The notes: generated from the letters alone by a model not told the origin. A stretch of 64,000 bases of DNA from Hoylesella marshii DSM 16973 = JCM 13450 (GCF_000146675.1 NZ_GL397214.1:604234-668233); one strand, 5' to 3'. Positions 35,074-44,346 are shown, counted from the stretch's first letter. Numbers and translations are program-made.

Positions 35074-35607
35074 ATGGCACGAGCAACAACAAAAGTGGAT
35101 TTAATAACATCTGCTAATGGACAATTTGAGAAGATGTGGAAGCTCATAGACAGTATGAGCGAAGAGCTACAGACAGCAACCTTTGCAGAAAAAATGGCTG
35201 CAATGGGCAAAGAAGCACATTGGAGCAGGGACAAAAATCTGCGCGATGTACTTGTTCATCTGTATGAATGGCATCAGTTGTTACTGAATTGGATAAACTC
35301 CAATCGTGAGGGAGAATGCAAATCTTTTCTTCCTGAGCCTTATAATTGGAAAACATATCCAGTAATGAACGTGGAGTTTTGGAAGAAACATCAAAACACA
35401 TCGCTATCAGATGCAAAGGCAATGTTAAAAGAAAGCCATCAACAAGTAATGGAATTGATTGCAACTTTCTCTGACAACGAACTCTTTAACAAGGGCATAT
35501 TCGATTGGACGGGCACCTCTACGCTTGGTTCTTATAGTGTTTCAGCAACTTCAAGCCATTATGATTGGGCGATAAAGAAAATAAAAGTACATATTAAAAC
35601 ACAATAA
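35074..35607 (+). CDS. ClbS/DfsB-family four-helix protein
   Basis: This 177-residue soluble helical protein has a motif order (N-terminal LITSANGQFEKMWKLI, then DVLVHLYEWHQLLLNW, and late TSSHYDWAIKKIK) that matches the ClbS/DfsB (DUF1706) family. ClbS protects colibactin producers by hydrolysing the toxin's cyclopropane. Here the partner compound is unknown, and stand-alone homologues are widespread. It lies in a tight run with the kinase and the GNAT gene. Confidence 0.85.
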   Translation: MARATTKVDLITSANGQFEKMWKLIDSMSEELQTATFAEKMAAMGKEAHWSRDKNLRDVLVHLYEWHQLLLNWINSNREGECKSFLPEPYNWKTYPVMNVEFWKKHQNTSLSDAKAMLKESHQQVMELIATFSDNELFNKGIFDWTGTSTLGSYSVSATSSHYDWAIKKIKVHIKTQ

Positions 35608-35667
35608 ACAAACAATAGAAATCTTATAATAAGGCTAATAAAGAAACGTGGAAGATAAGAAAAAAGT

Positions 35668-36228
35668 ATGGAACTACAAACAAAACGCCTGCTATTGAGA
35701 GCATGGAAAGAAAGCGATGCTGAAGCATTATACAAGTATGCACGGAATCCGAACGTTGGTCCTATTGCTGGTTGGCCACCGCATACAAGTGTAGAGAACA
35801 GTCGTGAAATTATAAAGGCAGTACTCTCTGCTCCTGAAACCTATGCGGTTGTGTTGAAAGAAACTGGCGAAGCTGTCGGCAGCATTGGGATAATGACCGC
35901 AAGAAGTGAAATCCACAGTGCAAAAATGGCAGACAATGAGTGTGAAATAGGTTATTGGATTGGTGAGCCCTATTGGGGACAAGGCTTGATTCCTGAAGCT
36001 GTAAACGAATTGCTTCGGTATGCTTTTGAGAACTTACGGCAAACTACGGTTTGGTGTGGGTACTACGACGGAAACAAGAAATCGAAACGAGCACAAGAGA
36101 AATGCGGATTCGTTTACAGCCATACAGAAGAAAATAAACCTGTTCCATTGCTGAACGAAGTTCGCACAGAGCATTTTACCAAAATCACTTTAGAGGATTG
36201 GAAAAACAACATCGGTAATTTGAAGTAA
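35668..36228 (+). CDS. GNAT N-acetyltransferase (RimJ/RimL type)
   Basis: This 186-residue enzyme shows the typical GNAT order: N-terminal LQTKRLLLRAW, a beta bulge ending EIGYWIGEPYWGQGLIPEA (acetyl-CoA-binding Gly motif region), and late NKKSKRAQEKCGF. Members acetylate ribosomal protein N-termini, antibiotics or small amines; the substrate cannot be told here. It is the third gene of the cassette, 60 bases after the ClbS-like gene. Confidence 0.88.
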   Translation: MELQTKRLLLRAWKESDAEALYKYARNPNVGPIAGWPPHTSVENSREIIKAVLSAPETYAVVLKETGEAVGSIGIMTARSEIHSAKMADNECEIGYWIGEPYWGQGLIPEAVNELLRYAFENLRQTTVWCGYYDGNKKSKRAQEKCGFVYSHTEENKPVPLLNEVRTEHFTKITLEDWKNNIGNLK

Positions 36229-36243
36229 ATAACAAGGGAGGTT

Positions 36244-36777
36244 ATGACAAGAATAAACTTAATAATGATGCTTCTTCCTTTCGTGTTTATGGTTCACGAA
36301 TACGAGGAAATTATTATGTTTAGACGTTGGATAGACAGGAATAGGGAAGAATTGAGAAAACGATTCCCTAAAATCGAATCGTTCTTTACCCGACGAGGAG
36401 TTTTCGATTATTCCACTTCCACCTTTGCCGTTGGTACTGCTCACGAGTTCATACTTATTTCTGTTGTTTCGTTTTGCTCCGTTTGGACAGGTGAATATCA
36501 ATGGTGGTTTGCTGCATTGACAGGGTATTCCGTTCACCTTTTAATGCATATCGTGCAGTGGATTGTATATCAAAAATATGTGCCCGTTATCATTACAAGC
36601 TTCCTGACATTACCTTATTGCATCTATTCTTTTGCAGAATTCTCAAAAACAACAGTTCTATCCTTCTTGCAAATGGTTCTATGGGCAGCCATTGGCATTG
36701 TTCTTACCATACTAAGCTTGTTTTCTGCATTCTTCTTTATGGATAGGTTTCAACGTTGGGAAAAAGGTAATAAATAA
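36244..36777 (+). CDS. HXXEE-domain membrane protein
   Basis: This 177-residue protein is named for the HXXEE motif, present as HEYEE at residues 18-22. Several hydrophobic helices follow (about 58-78, 84-104, 108-125 and 138-165). The motif resembles a metal site in a membrane hydrolase, but no activity is established. It is the last gene of the cassette, 15 bases after the GNAT gene, and is followed by a strong terminator. Confidence 0.85.
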   Translation: MTRINLIMMLLPFVFMVHEYEEIIMFRRWIDRNREELRKRFPKIESFFTRRGVFDYSTSTFAVGTAHEFILISVVSFCSVWTGEYQWWFAALTGYSVHLLMHIVQWIVYQKYVPVIITSFLTLPYCIYSFAEFSKTTVLSFLQMVLWAAIGIVLTILSLFSAFFFMDRFQRWEKGNK

Positions 36778-36813
36778 CAACCACCCTTGTCAGCATAGAT
36801 TTGAAGATAATAA

Positions 36814-36855
36814 AAACCGCTATCAAACGAAGCAAAAGCAGTTTGATAGCGGTTT
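36814..36855 (+). terminator. Terminator of the four-gene cassette
   Basis: A perfect 15-bp inverted repeat (AAACCGCTATCAAAC / GTTTGATAGCGGTTT, 12-base loop) ends with TTTATTT. It lies 37 bases after the HXXEE stop. Confidence 0.8.
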
Positions 36856-36931
36856 ATTTGTGCTGATAAGAGTATGTTTCAGGGTTGCTTAAGCATTGAT
36901 ATACCCTTTTCGCATTGCTGTGAGAAAGATT

Positions 36932-37108
36932 TTATTTCGGCTGTATGATAATCGTTACCTTTACTTGTCCGTAGTTGCCACTATTGCGTTTCAGCATATA
37001 GATGCGAGTTTGCTGGGGCTTTTCCACCACAAGTAGGGTAGTATGTTCGTTATTTGCCACCTTGTCGGTCCAGCTTCCCGTACGTGCTTCGCGTTTAAAT
37101 GCGCGGTA
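36932..37108 (-). pseudogene. 3' remnant of an unidentified gene
   Basis: The reverse strand is open for ~58 codons ending at a stop at 36932-36934. The residues look protein-like and beta-rich (VANNEHTTLLVVEKPQQ, then RIYMLKRNSGNYG, then VKVTIIIQPK). The frame is cut at the junction with the duplicated acyltransferase segment. No family is recognised. It marks a recombination breakpoint near 37108. Confidence 0.45.
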
Positions 37109-37396
37109 GTATGCACCCTGTTCCTCGTAAGTTTAGCCAAACAGCTGAAAAGCGTTGCTTGGTTGGAATGGACAGGACGCCGCAGCCTCGTATACTACTT
37201 CTTTTCTGGCGGCATACCCCTCATTGTTTCCGCTCTGCTCCAACGCATCAATATGAGCTATTCGGGGCACTACCACCGTGTTCTCCTCGCCTTCCTGCTC
37301 GTCTACGCCCTTACTTCCATTATTGCGTGGGCAGTCTATCGCTACTTAGGCTTTATTGTTCAACAGCCTCCAAAAGCAGCAAACAAAGAGCAATAA
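37109..37396 (+). pseudogene. Duplicated 3' end of the membrane acyltransferase gene
   Basis: The frame encodes the last ~94 residues of the acyltransferase (from VCTLFLVSLAKQ onward), with a few substitutions such as RINMSYS for RTDMGYS. It has no proper N-terminal half, so it cannot be a working enzyme. The matching piece of the intact gene is 33645-33924. The tail differs slightly (ends ANKEQ). Confidence 0.9.
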
Positions 37397-37461
37397 AAAC
37401 AAATAGAATAAGAGCAGCGAGAGTGAATTATACAAATAGGCAGAGGACAAGACATAAAAAA

Positions 37462-37491
37462 GAGAATGTGTCTGTTTCTTGACACACTCTC
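37462..37491 (-). terminator. Terminator of pgk
   Basis: The reverse strand carries GAGAGTGTGTC pairing with GACACATTCTC (one mismatch, 8-base loop), followed by a run of T. It lies 37 bases past the pgk stop. Confidence 0.7.
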
Positions 37492-37528
37492 CTGCCTGTA
37501 TCTGACGGTTATTGACCATCGCTGTGCT

Positions 37529-38779
37529 TTACTTCTGTATGGCAGCTACACCGGGGAGCACTTTCCCCTCTATGGCCTCGAGCATTGCACCACCACCCGT
37601 AGACACATAGCTTACCTTATCAGCTAAGTGGAACTTATTCACGGCAGCAACGGAGTCACCTCCTCCCACCAACGAATAGGCACCTTTCTCCTGTGTAGCT
37701 TCTGCCACGAATTTAGCTACCTCACCGGTTCCATGGGCAAAGTTCTCAAACTCAAACACGCCTACGGGGCCGTTCCAAAGTATGGTTTTCGATTGCAGAA
37801 TGATGTCGTGCCATTCTTTCAGCGATGCTTCTGCGGTGTCCATGCCCATCCATCCGTCGGGAATTTCATTGGTGGGTACAATTTTCCGCTGTGCATCATT
37901 GGCAAACGTATCGGCGATTACGGTCTCGGTTGGCAGACTCAGCTTCACACCTTTCTCTTTGGCCTTGGCTATCACGTTGAGTGCCTCGCCTATGAGGTCG
38001 TCTTCATGCAACGAGTTACCGATCTTCCCGCCTTGTGCCTTAATGAAAGTGTAAGCCATACCGCCGCCGATGATAAGATTATCTACCCGTTCGAGCAGGT
38101 TGAGTATAACACCGAGCTTCGAGCTGACCTTCGATCCACCGATAATTGCAGTAAAAGGATGCTTTGCGTTTTTCAGCACATTGTCGATAGCAGCCACTTC
38201 TTTCTCCATAAGATAACCCAACATCTTTGCATCATCGCCGAAGTAATCGGCAATCACAGCGGTAGAAGCATGGCGACGATGTGCAGTGCCGAAAGCATCG
38301 TTCACGTAAACGTCGGCATAGGATGCCAACTTCTTGGCAAAGTCTTTTTGTTGGTCTTTCATGGCTTTCTTCGCCTCGTCGTAGGCAGGATCGCTTTTGT
38401 CGATGCCCACGGGCTTTCCCTCTTCTTCGGGATAGAAGCGCAGATTTTCCAGCAACAATGCCTCGCCGGGTTTCAGAGTAGCCGCAGCCTCATCGGCATG
38501 GGCACAGTCGTCGGCAAACTTCACTTTTACACCGAGATGCTCGGACACGTTTCCAACGATCTGTCCGAGTGACAATTTTGCATTTACCTTTCCTTTGGGT
38601 TTTCCCATATGGCTCATCATAATCACCGAACCGCCGTCGGACAGAATTTTCTTCAGTGTGGGCAGGGCGCCACGGATACGAGTATCGTCGGTTATATGAC
38701 CGTTTTCATCTAACGGCACATTGAAGTCTACACGTACGATAGCCCTCTTTCCTGCAAAGTTGAATTGATCTATTTTCAT
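37529..38779 (-). CDS. pgk: Phosphoglycerate kinase
   Basis: This 416-residue glycolytic enzyme transfers phosphate between 1,3-bisphosphoglycerate and ADP. The N-terminal VRVDFNVPL, the SHMGKPKG segment, the [11 protein letters not shown] region, the lysine-rich IGGSKVSSK, and the late GGGDSVAAV nucleotide motif are all present. The length is normal. A -7-like element TAACTTTG lies at 38825-38832 on the same strand. It is transcribed alone, ending at a clear terminator. Confidence 0.97.
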   Translation of the reverse strand: MKIDQFNFAGKRAIVRVDFNVPLDENGHITDDTRIRGALPTLKKILSDGGSVIMMSHMGKPKGKVNAKLSLGQIVGNVSEHLGVKVKFADDCAHADEAAATLKPGEALLLENLRFYPEEEGKPVGIDKSDPAYDEAKKAMKDQQKDFAKKLASYADVYVNDAFGTAHRRHASTAVIADYFGDDAKMLGYLMEKEVAAIDNVLKNAKHPFTAIIGGSKVSSKLGVILNLLERVDNLIIGGGMAYTFIKAQGGKIGNSLHEDDLIGEALNVIAKAKEKGVKLSLPTETVIADTFANDAQRKIVPTNEIPDGWMGMDTAEASLKEWHDIILQSKTILWNGPVGVFEFENFAHGTGEVAKFVAEATQEKGAYSLVGGGDSVAAVNKFHLADKVSYVSTGGGAMLEAIEGKVLPGVAAIQK

Positions 38780-38904
38780 TTTACCTTAATATTTAGAATG
38801 TTAAACATGTTTGTTATCGGTAGGCAAAGTTACGCATTTTATTCCAAATGAGAAAGGTTGCACTTGTTTTTCGAGTCTAGCCTGCCAAGTTTCCGACAGG
38901 TAAA

Positions 38905-39975
38905 TCAGCTCTGTTTATTGATGATCTCCATTTGCTGCCGTATGCTCTCTTCATGGATTCCCTCAAAGATGTTTTTTACAAACTTTACATTCATACCACA
39001 GCGTGTGCCCTGAATACTACGGGTTTCTAATATCTCGTTGTAACGTGCGGGTTGCAGCACAGTGAGGTTGTGGTCTTTCTTATAATGAGCTATTTCACAA
39101 CTGATACGCATGCGTTTGGCCAACAGTTCGAGAAGTTCGTTGTCGAGTTCATCGATTTGACTACGCAGAGCATGCAAACTTTCGGAGGGTATCGATTTGC
39201 TGCGCACCACTAATCGGGAAAGTATACCGTTGAGCGCATCGGGAGTCAGCTGTTGTCGGGCATCGCTCCACGCAGCATCGGGGGTGCAATGGCTTTCAAC
39301 GATCAGTCCGTCGAAGCCCATATCCATGGCTTGTTGGCTGAGTGGTGCAATAAGCTCTCTGCGTCCACCGATGTGACTTGGATCGCAGATAATGGGCAAG
39401 AAAGGAAAACGACGCCGCAGTTCAATTGGAATTTGCCACATGGGAGCGTTTCGATAGAGATGTTTGTCGTAACTTGAGAAGCCTCGATGGATGGCTGCGA
39501 GCCGTCGAATGCCGGCTTGGTTGAGTCGTTCCATGCCACCTATCCACAATTCGAGATCGGGATTGACTGGATTCTTCACCAACACAGGCAGGTCGATTCC
39601 CCGCAATGCGTCGGCTAAGGCCTGCATGGCAAAGGGGTTAGCAGAGGTACGCGCTCCTATCCAGAAAAAGTCGATGCCATAGGCCATACATCGTTCCACA
39701 TGTTCGGGCGTGGCCACTTCGGTGCCGACAAACATGCCCATTTCCTCTTTCACGCGCTTCATCCACGGCAAGGCCAGCTCTCCGTTTCCCTCAAAGCCTC
39801 CGGGCTTCGTGCGTGGTTTCCATACGCCAGCTCGGAAGATGCGACACCCCAAAGCTGCCAACTCGCGGGCGGTGGATAGCACTTGCTCTTCGGTTTCTGC
39901 CGAACAAGGGCCTGCGATGAGGAGTGGACGAGTGCTGTCGCAGGGCAGCCGCAAAGGTGAAAGTATCAGTTCCAT
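38905..39975 (-). CDS. Bifunctional DAHP synthase / chorismate mutase (type II)
   Basis: This 356-residue fusion has an N-terminal ~265-residue DAHP synthase domain (LLIAGPCSAET, KPRTKPGGFEG, CDPSHIGGRREL) and a C-terminal AroQ-type chorismate mutase domain (LRSQIDELDNELLELLAKRM). It catalyses the first shikimate-pathway step and the first committed step to Phe/Tyr. I start at 39975 (MELILSPLRL), as in recalled homologues; an ATG at 39993 is possible. A -7 element TACCTTTG is at 40007-40014. Confidence 0.93.
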   Translation of the reverse strand: MELILSPLRLPCDSTRPLLIAGPCSAETEEQVLSTARELAALGCRIFRAGVWKPRTKPGGFEGNGELALPWMKRVKEEMGMFVGTEVATPEHVERCMAYGIDFFWIGARTSANPFAMQALADALRGIDLPVLVKNPVNPDLELWIGGMERLNQAGIRRLAAIHRGFSSYDKHLYRNAPMWQIPIELRRRFPFLPIICDPSHIGGRRELIAPLSQQAMDMGFDGLIVESHCTPDAAWSDARQQLTPDALNGILSRLVVRSKSIPSESLHALRSQIDELDNELLELLAKRMRISCEIAHYKKDHNLTVLQPARYNEILETRSIQGTRCGMNVKFVKNIFEGIHEESIRQQMEIINKQS

Positions 39976-40127
39976 ATTTTCTATATACTCCATTTTAGTA
40001 TCGTTGCAAAGGTACACCTTTTGATCGTCACACCGACATATCGCGCATCAAAATATGCTGGTGTAAGTCTACAATTCCACATTCGGAGAGGCAAGATTCA
40101 ATTGACAGCATCGCATAGTATTCATGA

Positions 40128-40164
40128 AAAATCCCAACCGCTTCTAAAGAACGATTGGGATTTT
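40128..40164 (-). terminator. Terminator of the EF-G paralogue gene
   Basis: AAAATCCCAA pairs with TTGGGATTTT (10 bp plus two inner pairs past a mismatch). On the reverse strand the stem ends in TTTT. It lies 32 bases after the stop of the EF-G gene. Confidence 0.7.
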
Positions 40165-40195
40165 CTATTCATCTCTCGGCGACACGCCGCAGGGT

Positions 40196-42361
40196 TTAGT
40201 TATCGTCTTCGGCGGCTTCTTCAGCTGCATGTTCTGCAATGAGCTTCTGCTGGAGTTCGTTGGGTACAAGTTCGTAGCTGGCAAACTTAGTAATGAAAGA
40301 TGCACGGCCACCGGTAAGCGAACTGAGTGCGATAGAGTAGTTACTCAACTCTTTCAACGGTATCTTGGCCTGCAACTTCTGATAGCCGGCTTCGCTGTCC
40401 ATACCCATGATAAGGGCGCGGCGGCCTTGCAAGTCACTCATCACGTCGCCCATGAAGTCGGCTGGCACGAATACTTCGAGATCGTAGATGGGTTCGAGAA
40501 TTTTCGGACCGGCTTCTTTAAAGGCGTCAGCAAAGGCTCTGCGGGCAGCCAGCATGAATGAGAGTTCATTGGAATCTACGGGGTGCATCTTGCCATCGTA
40601 CACGATAACGCGCACGTCGCGAGCATAGCTGCCCGTAAGCGGACCATGTTCCATACAATCCATCACACCTTTCAAAATGGCGGGCATGAATCGGGCATCG
40701 ATGGCACCACCTACCACGGAGTTGAGGAAAACGAGCTTACCACCCCACTCCAACTCTATCTCCTCGCGGCCTTTGATATTCATCTTGAACTCCTGGCCGT
40801 TAAACTTATAGGTGGTTGGGTCGGGCATTCCCTCGGCATAAGGTTCTACGATGAGGTGTACCTCGCCAAACTGTCCTGCCCCGCCCGACTGCTTCTTGTG
40901 TCGATATTCGGCACGTGCCGACTTGGTGATAGTCTCGCGGTAGGGAATCTTGGGTTCTTCGAACTTCACTTGCAGTTTTTCGTTGTTCTCGAGGCGCCAT
41001 TTAAGGGTGCGAAGATGAAACTCTCCCTGCCCGTGTACAATGGTCTGACGCAGTTCCTTGCTCTGTTCCACCACCCATGTGGGGTCTTCCTGTCGCATCT
41101 TGATGACTGCAGCCATCAGTTTCTCCGTATCCTGCTCGTTTACGGCTTTTATAGCGCGGGCGTATTTTGAGTTAGGGTACTTAATGAAATCGAACTTATT
41201 TTCCGTTTCCTTGGCGTTCAGTGTGTTGCCCGTTTTCACATCTTTCAGTTTCACAGTGCAACCGATGTCTCCGGCATTCAGTTGGTCTACGGCAATGCGA
41301 TTGGATCCGGCGCAAGCATAAATTTGCCCGATACGTTCTCTTGAGCCGCGATCGGCATTGATAAGGTCGTCGCCCGGCTTGATACTCCCACTCATCACTT
41401 TGAAGTAAGATACCTCTCCGATGTGCGGCTCCATACCGGTTTTGAAGAAGTAAACGGAAGCGGGTGCGTTTGAATCCGGCGTTATTTCTTCGCCACGTGT
41501 ATTATGTATCTTCGGCATCTCGCTGACGAAAGGTACCACGTTGCCTAAAAATTCCATCAACCGACGCACACCCATATCCTTTCCGGCACAGACGCAGAAG
41601 ATAGGGAATATAGACCTCGTAACAAGTCCCTTACGGATACCTTCCCGTAGTTCGTCTTCCGTAAGCCGTTCTTCCTCGAAGAACTTCTCCATCAAGGTCT
41701 CGTCGTTCTCGGCTGCAGCCTCGACAAGTGCTTTGTGCAGTTCCATGGCTTTGGGCATTTCATCTTGGGGAATATCTTCAATCTTGGGACTTCCTCCTTC
41801 GGGTGCCCACGAATATTTCTTCATGAGCAGTACGTCAATAAGGGCATTGAAGCCGCTGCCTGTATGGATGGGATACTGTATTTGAACGCATTTGCTGCCA
41901 TAGATGTCCTGCATGGTGGTGATGATCGAGTCGTAGTCGCACTTTTCCGAATCGAGCTGATTAACGAGGAAAATAACAGGTTTCTTTAACTTCTCCGTGT
42001 AGCGGAAAGCGTTCTGCGTACCTACTTCCGGACCATATTGCCCGTTGATAAGGATAACCGCTTGATCGGTTACGTTGAGTGCGGTGATGGCGCCACCCAC
42101 GAAATCGTCAGCACCCGGGCAGTCTATGATATTCAACTTCTTGTTGTTCCATTCCACATGGAAAACAGTGGGAAATACAGAATAACCATATTCCTGCTCC
42201 ACCGGAAAATAGTCGCTCACCGTGTTCTTAGCTTCCACCGTTCCGCGACGTTTGATAAGGCCGCTACCATACAACATTGACTCGGCAAGGGTGGTCTTGC
42301 CGCTACCCGAACTGCCTAACAAGGCAATGTTCTTAATCTCATCAGTCTGATATACTTTCAT
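40196..42361 (-). CDS. EF-G paralogue lacking the catalytic histidine (EF-G2 type)
   Basis: This 721-residue translational GTPase-like protein has all EF-G domains. Walker A is at 16-24 (GSSGSGKTT), G2 is diverged, and G3 reads DCPGADDF at 80-87, where canonical EF-G has DTPGHVDF; the catalytic His is therefore Ala84. G4 is NQLD (134-137) instead of NKxD. Domains IV and V appear intact. Similar Bacteroidetes paralogues (EF-G2) are known to act without GTP hydrolysis. The normal fusA is not in the window. The gene has its own terminator. Confidence 0.9.
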   Translation of the reverse strand: MKVYQTDEIKNIALLGSSGSGKTTLAESMLYGSGLIKRRGTVEAKNTVSDYFPVEQEYGYSVFPTVFHVEWNNKKLNIIDCPGADDFVGGAITALNVTDQAVILINGQYGPEVGTQNAFRYTEKLKKPVIFLVNQLDSEKCDYDSIITTMQDIYGSKCVQIQYPIHTGSGFNALIDVLLMKKYSWAPEGGSPKIEDIPQDEMPKAMELHKALVEAAAENDETLMEKFFEEERLTEDELREGIRKGLVTRSIFPIFCVCAGKDMGVRRLMEFLGNVVPFVSEMPKIHNTRGEEITPDSNAPASVYFFKTGMEPHIGEVSYFKVMSGSIKPGDDLINADRGSRERIGQIYACAGSNRIAVDQLNAGDIGCTVKLKDVKTGNTLNAKETENKFDFIKYPNSKYARAIKAVNEQDTEKLMAAVIKMRQEDPTWVVEQSKELRQTIVHGQGEFHLRTLKWRLENNEKLQVKFEEPKIPYRETITKSARAEYRHKKQSGGAGQFGEVHLIVEPYAEGMPDPTTYKFNGQEFKMNIKGREEIELEWGGKLVFLNSVVGGAIDARFMPAILKGVMDCMEHGPLTGSYARDVRVIVYDGKMHPVDSNELSFMLAARRAFADAFKEAGPKILEPIYDLEVFVPADFMGDVMSDLQGRRALIMGMDSEAGYQKLQAKIPLKELSNYSIALSSLTGGRASFITKFASYELVPNELQQKLIAEHAAEEAAEDDN

Positions 42362-42468
42362 GTTATTCAGATTTAAAGTGTTAGTTATGTTATTAAAATT
42401 AAAGGCATTAATTCGCCGTCTAAGATAGGGGTTTTATCATAAAGTACCAAAAGAATAGGCGAGAAACA

Positions 42469-42499
42469 TTTATCCTTTTAGAATATATTAGTATTTTTG
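42469..42499 (+). promoter_or_regulatory. Promoter of hemW
   Basis: TTTA (42469-42472), 19 bases, then TATTTTTG (42492-42499), one base from the full consensus. It overlaps the TTG that could extend the reading frame at 42497, so the true start is the ATG at 42521. Confidence 0.75.
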
Positions 42500-42520
42500 C
42501 AGACCGAAAATATCCCTTTC

Positions 42521-43642
42521 ATGGCAGGCATCTATATTCATATTCCATTTTGTGCAAGCCGTTGCATCTACTGTGCGTTTTATTCTTCCACGCATGCGGA
42601 ATGGCAGGAGGCATATGTAGATGCCTTGTGCCGAGAGATGTCGATGCGTGCCGATTACCTGCAAGATGCGCCCCTAGAAACCGTTTACTTAGGAGGAGGC
42701 ACCCCTTCTCAGCTGTCGATCACATGCTTACATCGACTTTTCAATCATCTATATACAAAAGTGTACAAAGGTTGCTGCCCCACGGAAATAACGATGGAAT
42801 GCAACCCCGACGACGTAACACCCGAATGGGTATCGGCATTACGCGAACTATCGGTAAACAGAGTAAGCATGGGTGCACAAACTTTCGACGACCGACGCCT
42901 CCGCTTCTTGCACCGTCGCCATACTGCCGCCGAGGTGTTTCGGGCAGTGGAACGTCTGCGCGCGGCGGACATCAATCATATCAATATCGATTTGATGTTT
43001 GGTTTTCCTGATGAAACACGGGAAGATTGGACGGAAGACATCGACCGCGCCCTTGCACTGAACATAGAGCACCTATCTGCCTATTGCCTTGCTTACGAGG
43101 AGGGAACACCTCTCTATCATCTGCGAGAACAGGGACGGGTGAAAGAGCTTGACGAAGAGGTGAGCCGCAGCATGTACGAAACGCTCATCGACCGCATGAC
43201 TGCAGCCGGTTACGAACACTACGAGATAAGCAACTTCGCACGTCCCGGACATCATTCACTTCACAACGCCAACTATTGGAATGCCACGCCTTACATCGGT
43301 CTCGGGGCATCGGCACATTCATATGACGGGGCATCGCGACAATGGAATATCTCCGACACGCAACGCTATATTGCGTCTATCGCCGAAGGCATCGTGCCCG
43401 CAGAACGCGAAACACTGGATGCCGATACCCGCTATAACGACCTCGTGACCACAGCCCTGCGCACCGCCCGCGGTATCTATCTTCCCTCGCTTTGCGCAGA
43501 CCGCCGGAACTATCTGATGCAGAATGCACGGAGACACATCGAAAATGGTCTCTTGGCAGTAGAGGCAGACCGTTTGCTTCTTACACGGCAGGGGCTCTTC
43601 GTAAGCGATACCGTAATGTCTGACCTCATATACATCGATTAA
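42521..43642 (+). CDS. hemW: Radical SAM protein HemW (coproporphyrinogen oxidase-like)
   Basis: This 373-residue protein begins MAGIYIHIPF. The radical SAM cysteines C-x3-C-x2-C are at 11, 15 and 18 (CASRCIYC), followed by YLGGGTPSQL and the late domain of the HemN/HemW family. HemW is a heme chaperone rather than the oxidase itself, and this length without a long N-terminal extension favours HemW. The downstream membrane-protein gene starts 11 bases later. Confidence 0.92.
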   Translation: MAGIYIHIPFCASRCIYCAFYSSTHAEWQEAYVDALCREMSMRADYLQDAPLETVYLGGGTPSQLSITCLHRLFNHLYTKVYKGCCPTEITMECNPDDVTPEWVSALRELSVNRVSMGAQTFDDRRLRFLHRRHTAAEVFRAVERLRAADINHINIDLMFGFPDETREDWTEDIDRALALNIEHLSAYCLAYEEGTPLYHLREQGRVKELDEEVSRSMYETLIDRMTAAGYEHYEISNFARPGHHSLHNANYWNATPYIGLGASAHSYDGASRQWNISDTQRYIASIAEGIVPAERETLDADTRYNDLVTTALRTARGIYLPSLCADRRNYLMQNARRHIENGLLAVEADRLLLTRQGLFVSDTVMSDLIYID

Positions 43643-43653
43643 ACTACAAAACA

Positions 43654-44016
43654 ATGGAACAAGACAAAGCCTTTGAGCGTTATTGGCGCGAGAACAAAAA
43701 CAGCCTTCTGCACCAAGACATAGAGTATCTTTCCACCATCAACAGTTATAAAATGCACACAGGCACCGACTTGTTGCTTTATGGTCTACCCGTTATCATT
43801 GGCATCACGCTCGCAGAATACCTCCCTATCACCCACGAGCTTCTTAAATGGATTGTCGTTGTTGTCGTCACCCTTGCAGCCTTCGTTGTAAGCGTCTATA
43901 TCAAATCGCGTATGGCTGGTATCAAATCTGTCAGCGAGATAGAACGGCGGATAAAGGCTGAAGCGTATGAAGCATACTGCCATCGCCGCGAAACGAACAA
44001 CGAACGGACGGAATAA
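43654..44016 (+). CDS. Small two-helix membrane protein, unknown
   Basis: This 120-residue protein has a charged N-terminal third (MEQDKAFERYWREN), two close hydrophobic helices (about 45-90) and a basic tail. No family is recognised. It is coupled to hemW by an 11-base gap and runs in the same direction, so it is probably co-transcribed. Confidence 0.7.
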   Translation: MEQDKAFERYWRENKNSLLHQDIEYLSTINSYKMHTGTDLLLYGLPVIIGITLAEYLPITHELLKWIVVVVVTLAAFVVSVYIKSRMAGIKSVSEIERRIKAEAYEAYCHRRETNNERTE

Positions 44017-44070
44017 AGGAAACAAAACATCACGGCGTATTCACATACACCGGACAGCAATCGTTAAAAT

Positions 44071-44225
44071 CGATTTCGGGACTTCCCAAAATGCTCAAGA
44101 GACTTTAAAAACGATTTCGGGACATCCCAAAATGCCCAAAAGACTTTAAAATCGATTTCGGGACATCCCAAAATGCCCAAAAGACTTTAAAATCGATTCC
44201 GGCCCAAGCCGAAATGCTCAAAAGA
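44071..44225. repeat. 41-bp tandem repeat, nearly four copies
   Basis: Copies start at 44071, 44112, 44153 and 44194. The unit begins CGATTTCGGGACATCCC and ends AAAAGACTTTAAAAT. Copies 2 and 3 are identical, copy 1 has three changes, and copy 4 is diverged in its middle (CCGGCCCAAGCCG). Each unit contains the small palindrome GGGA-x3-TCCC. There are no spacers, so it is not a CRISPR array. Confidence 0.9.
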
Positions 44226-44248
44226 TGCAAGATGTCTACAAGCAAAAA

Positions 44249-44346
44249 AGATGACAGGAAGCCATGTCATCTATATTGAAATACGCGAGTTCGGGATAAG
44301 GTTATCTGAACTCGCGTTATTGAAATGGTCAACAAATGGTCTCATG
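44249..44346. repeat. Palindromic elements downstream of the barrel-protein gene
   Basis: A hairpin AGATGACA / TGTCATCT (44249-44256, 44265-44272) is followed by a perfect 10-bp inverted repeat ACGCGAGTTC / GAACTCGCGT (44283-44292, 44308-44317). The first element and the stretch CTCATGACCGATTGGG (from 44341) recur near 51.07 and 62.57-62.76 kb. It may serve as terminator of the 44357-44809 gene. Confidence 0.7.

Noticed and set aside
37043..37396. The 117-codon frame read as an intact small membrane protein
   Set aside because: It is the duplicated end of the acyltransferase gene joined to unrelated upstream sequence; I list it as a pseudogene.
42497..42520. TTG start eight codons upstream of hemW
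   Set aside because: It lies inside the -7 promoter element; HemW proteins begin just before the IHIPFC segment.
44071..44225. Possible CRISPR array
   Set aside because: The 41-bp units are contiguous with no unique spacers, and no cas genes are nearby.
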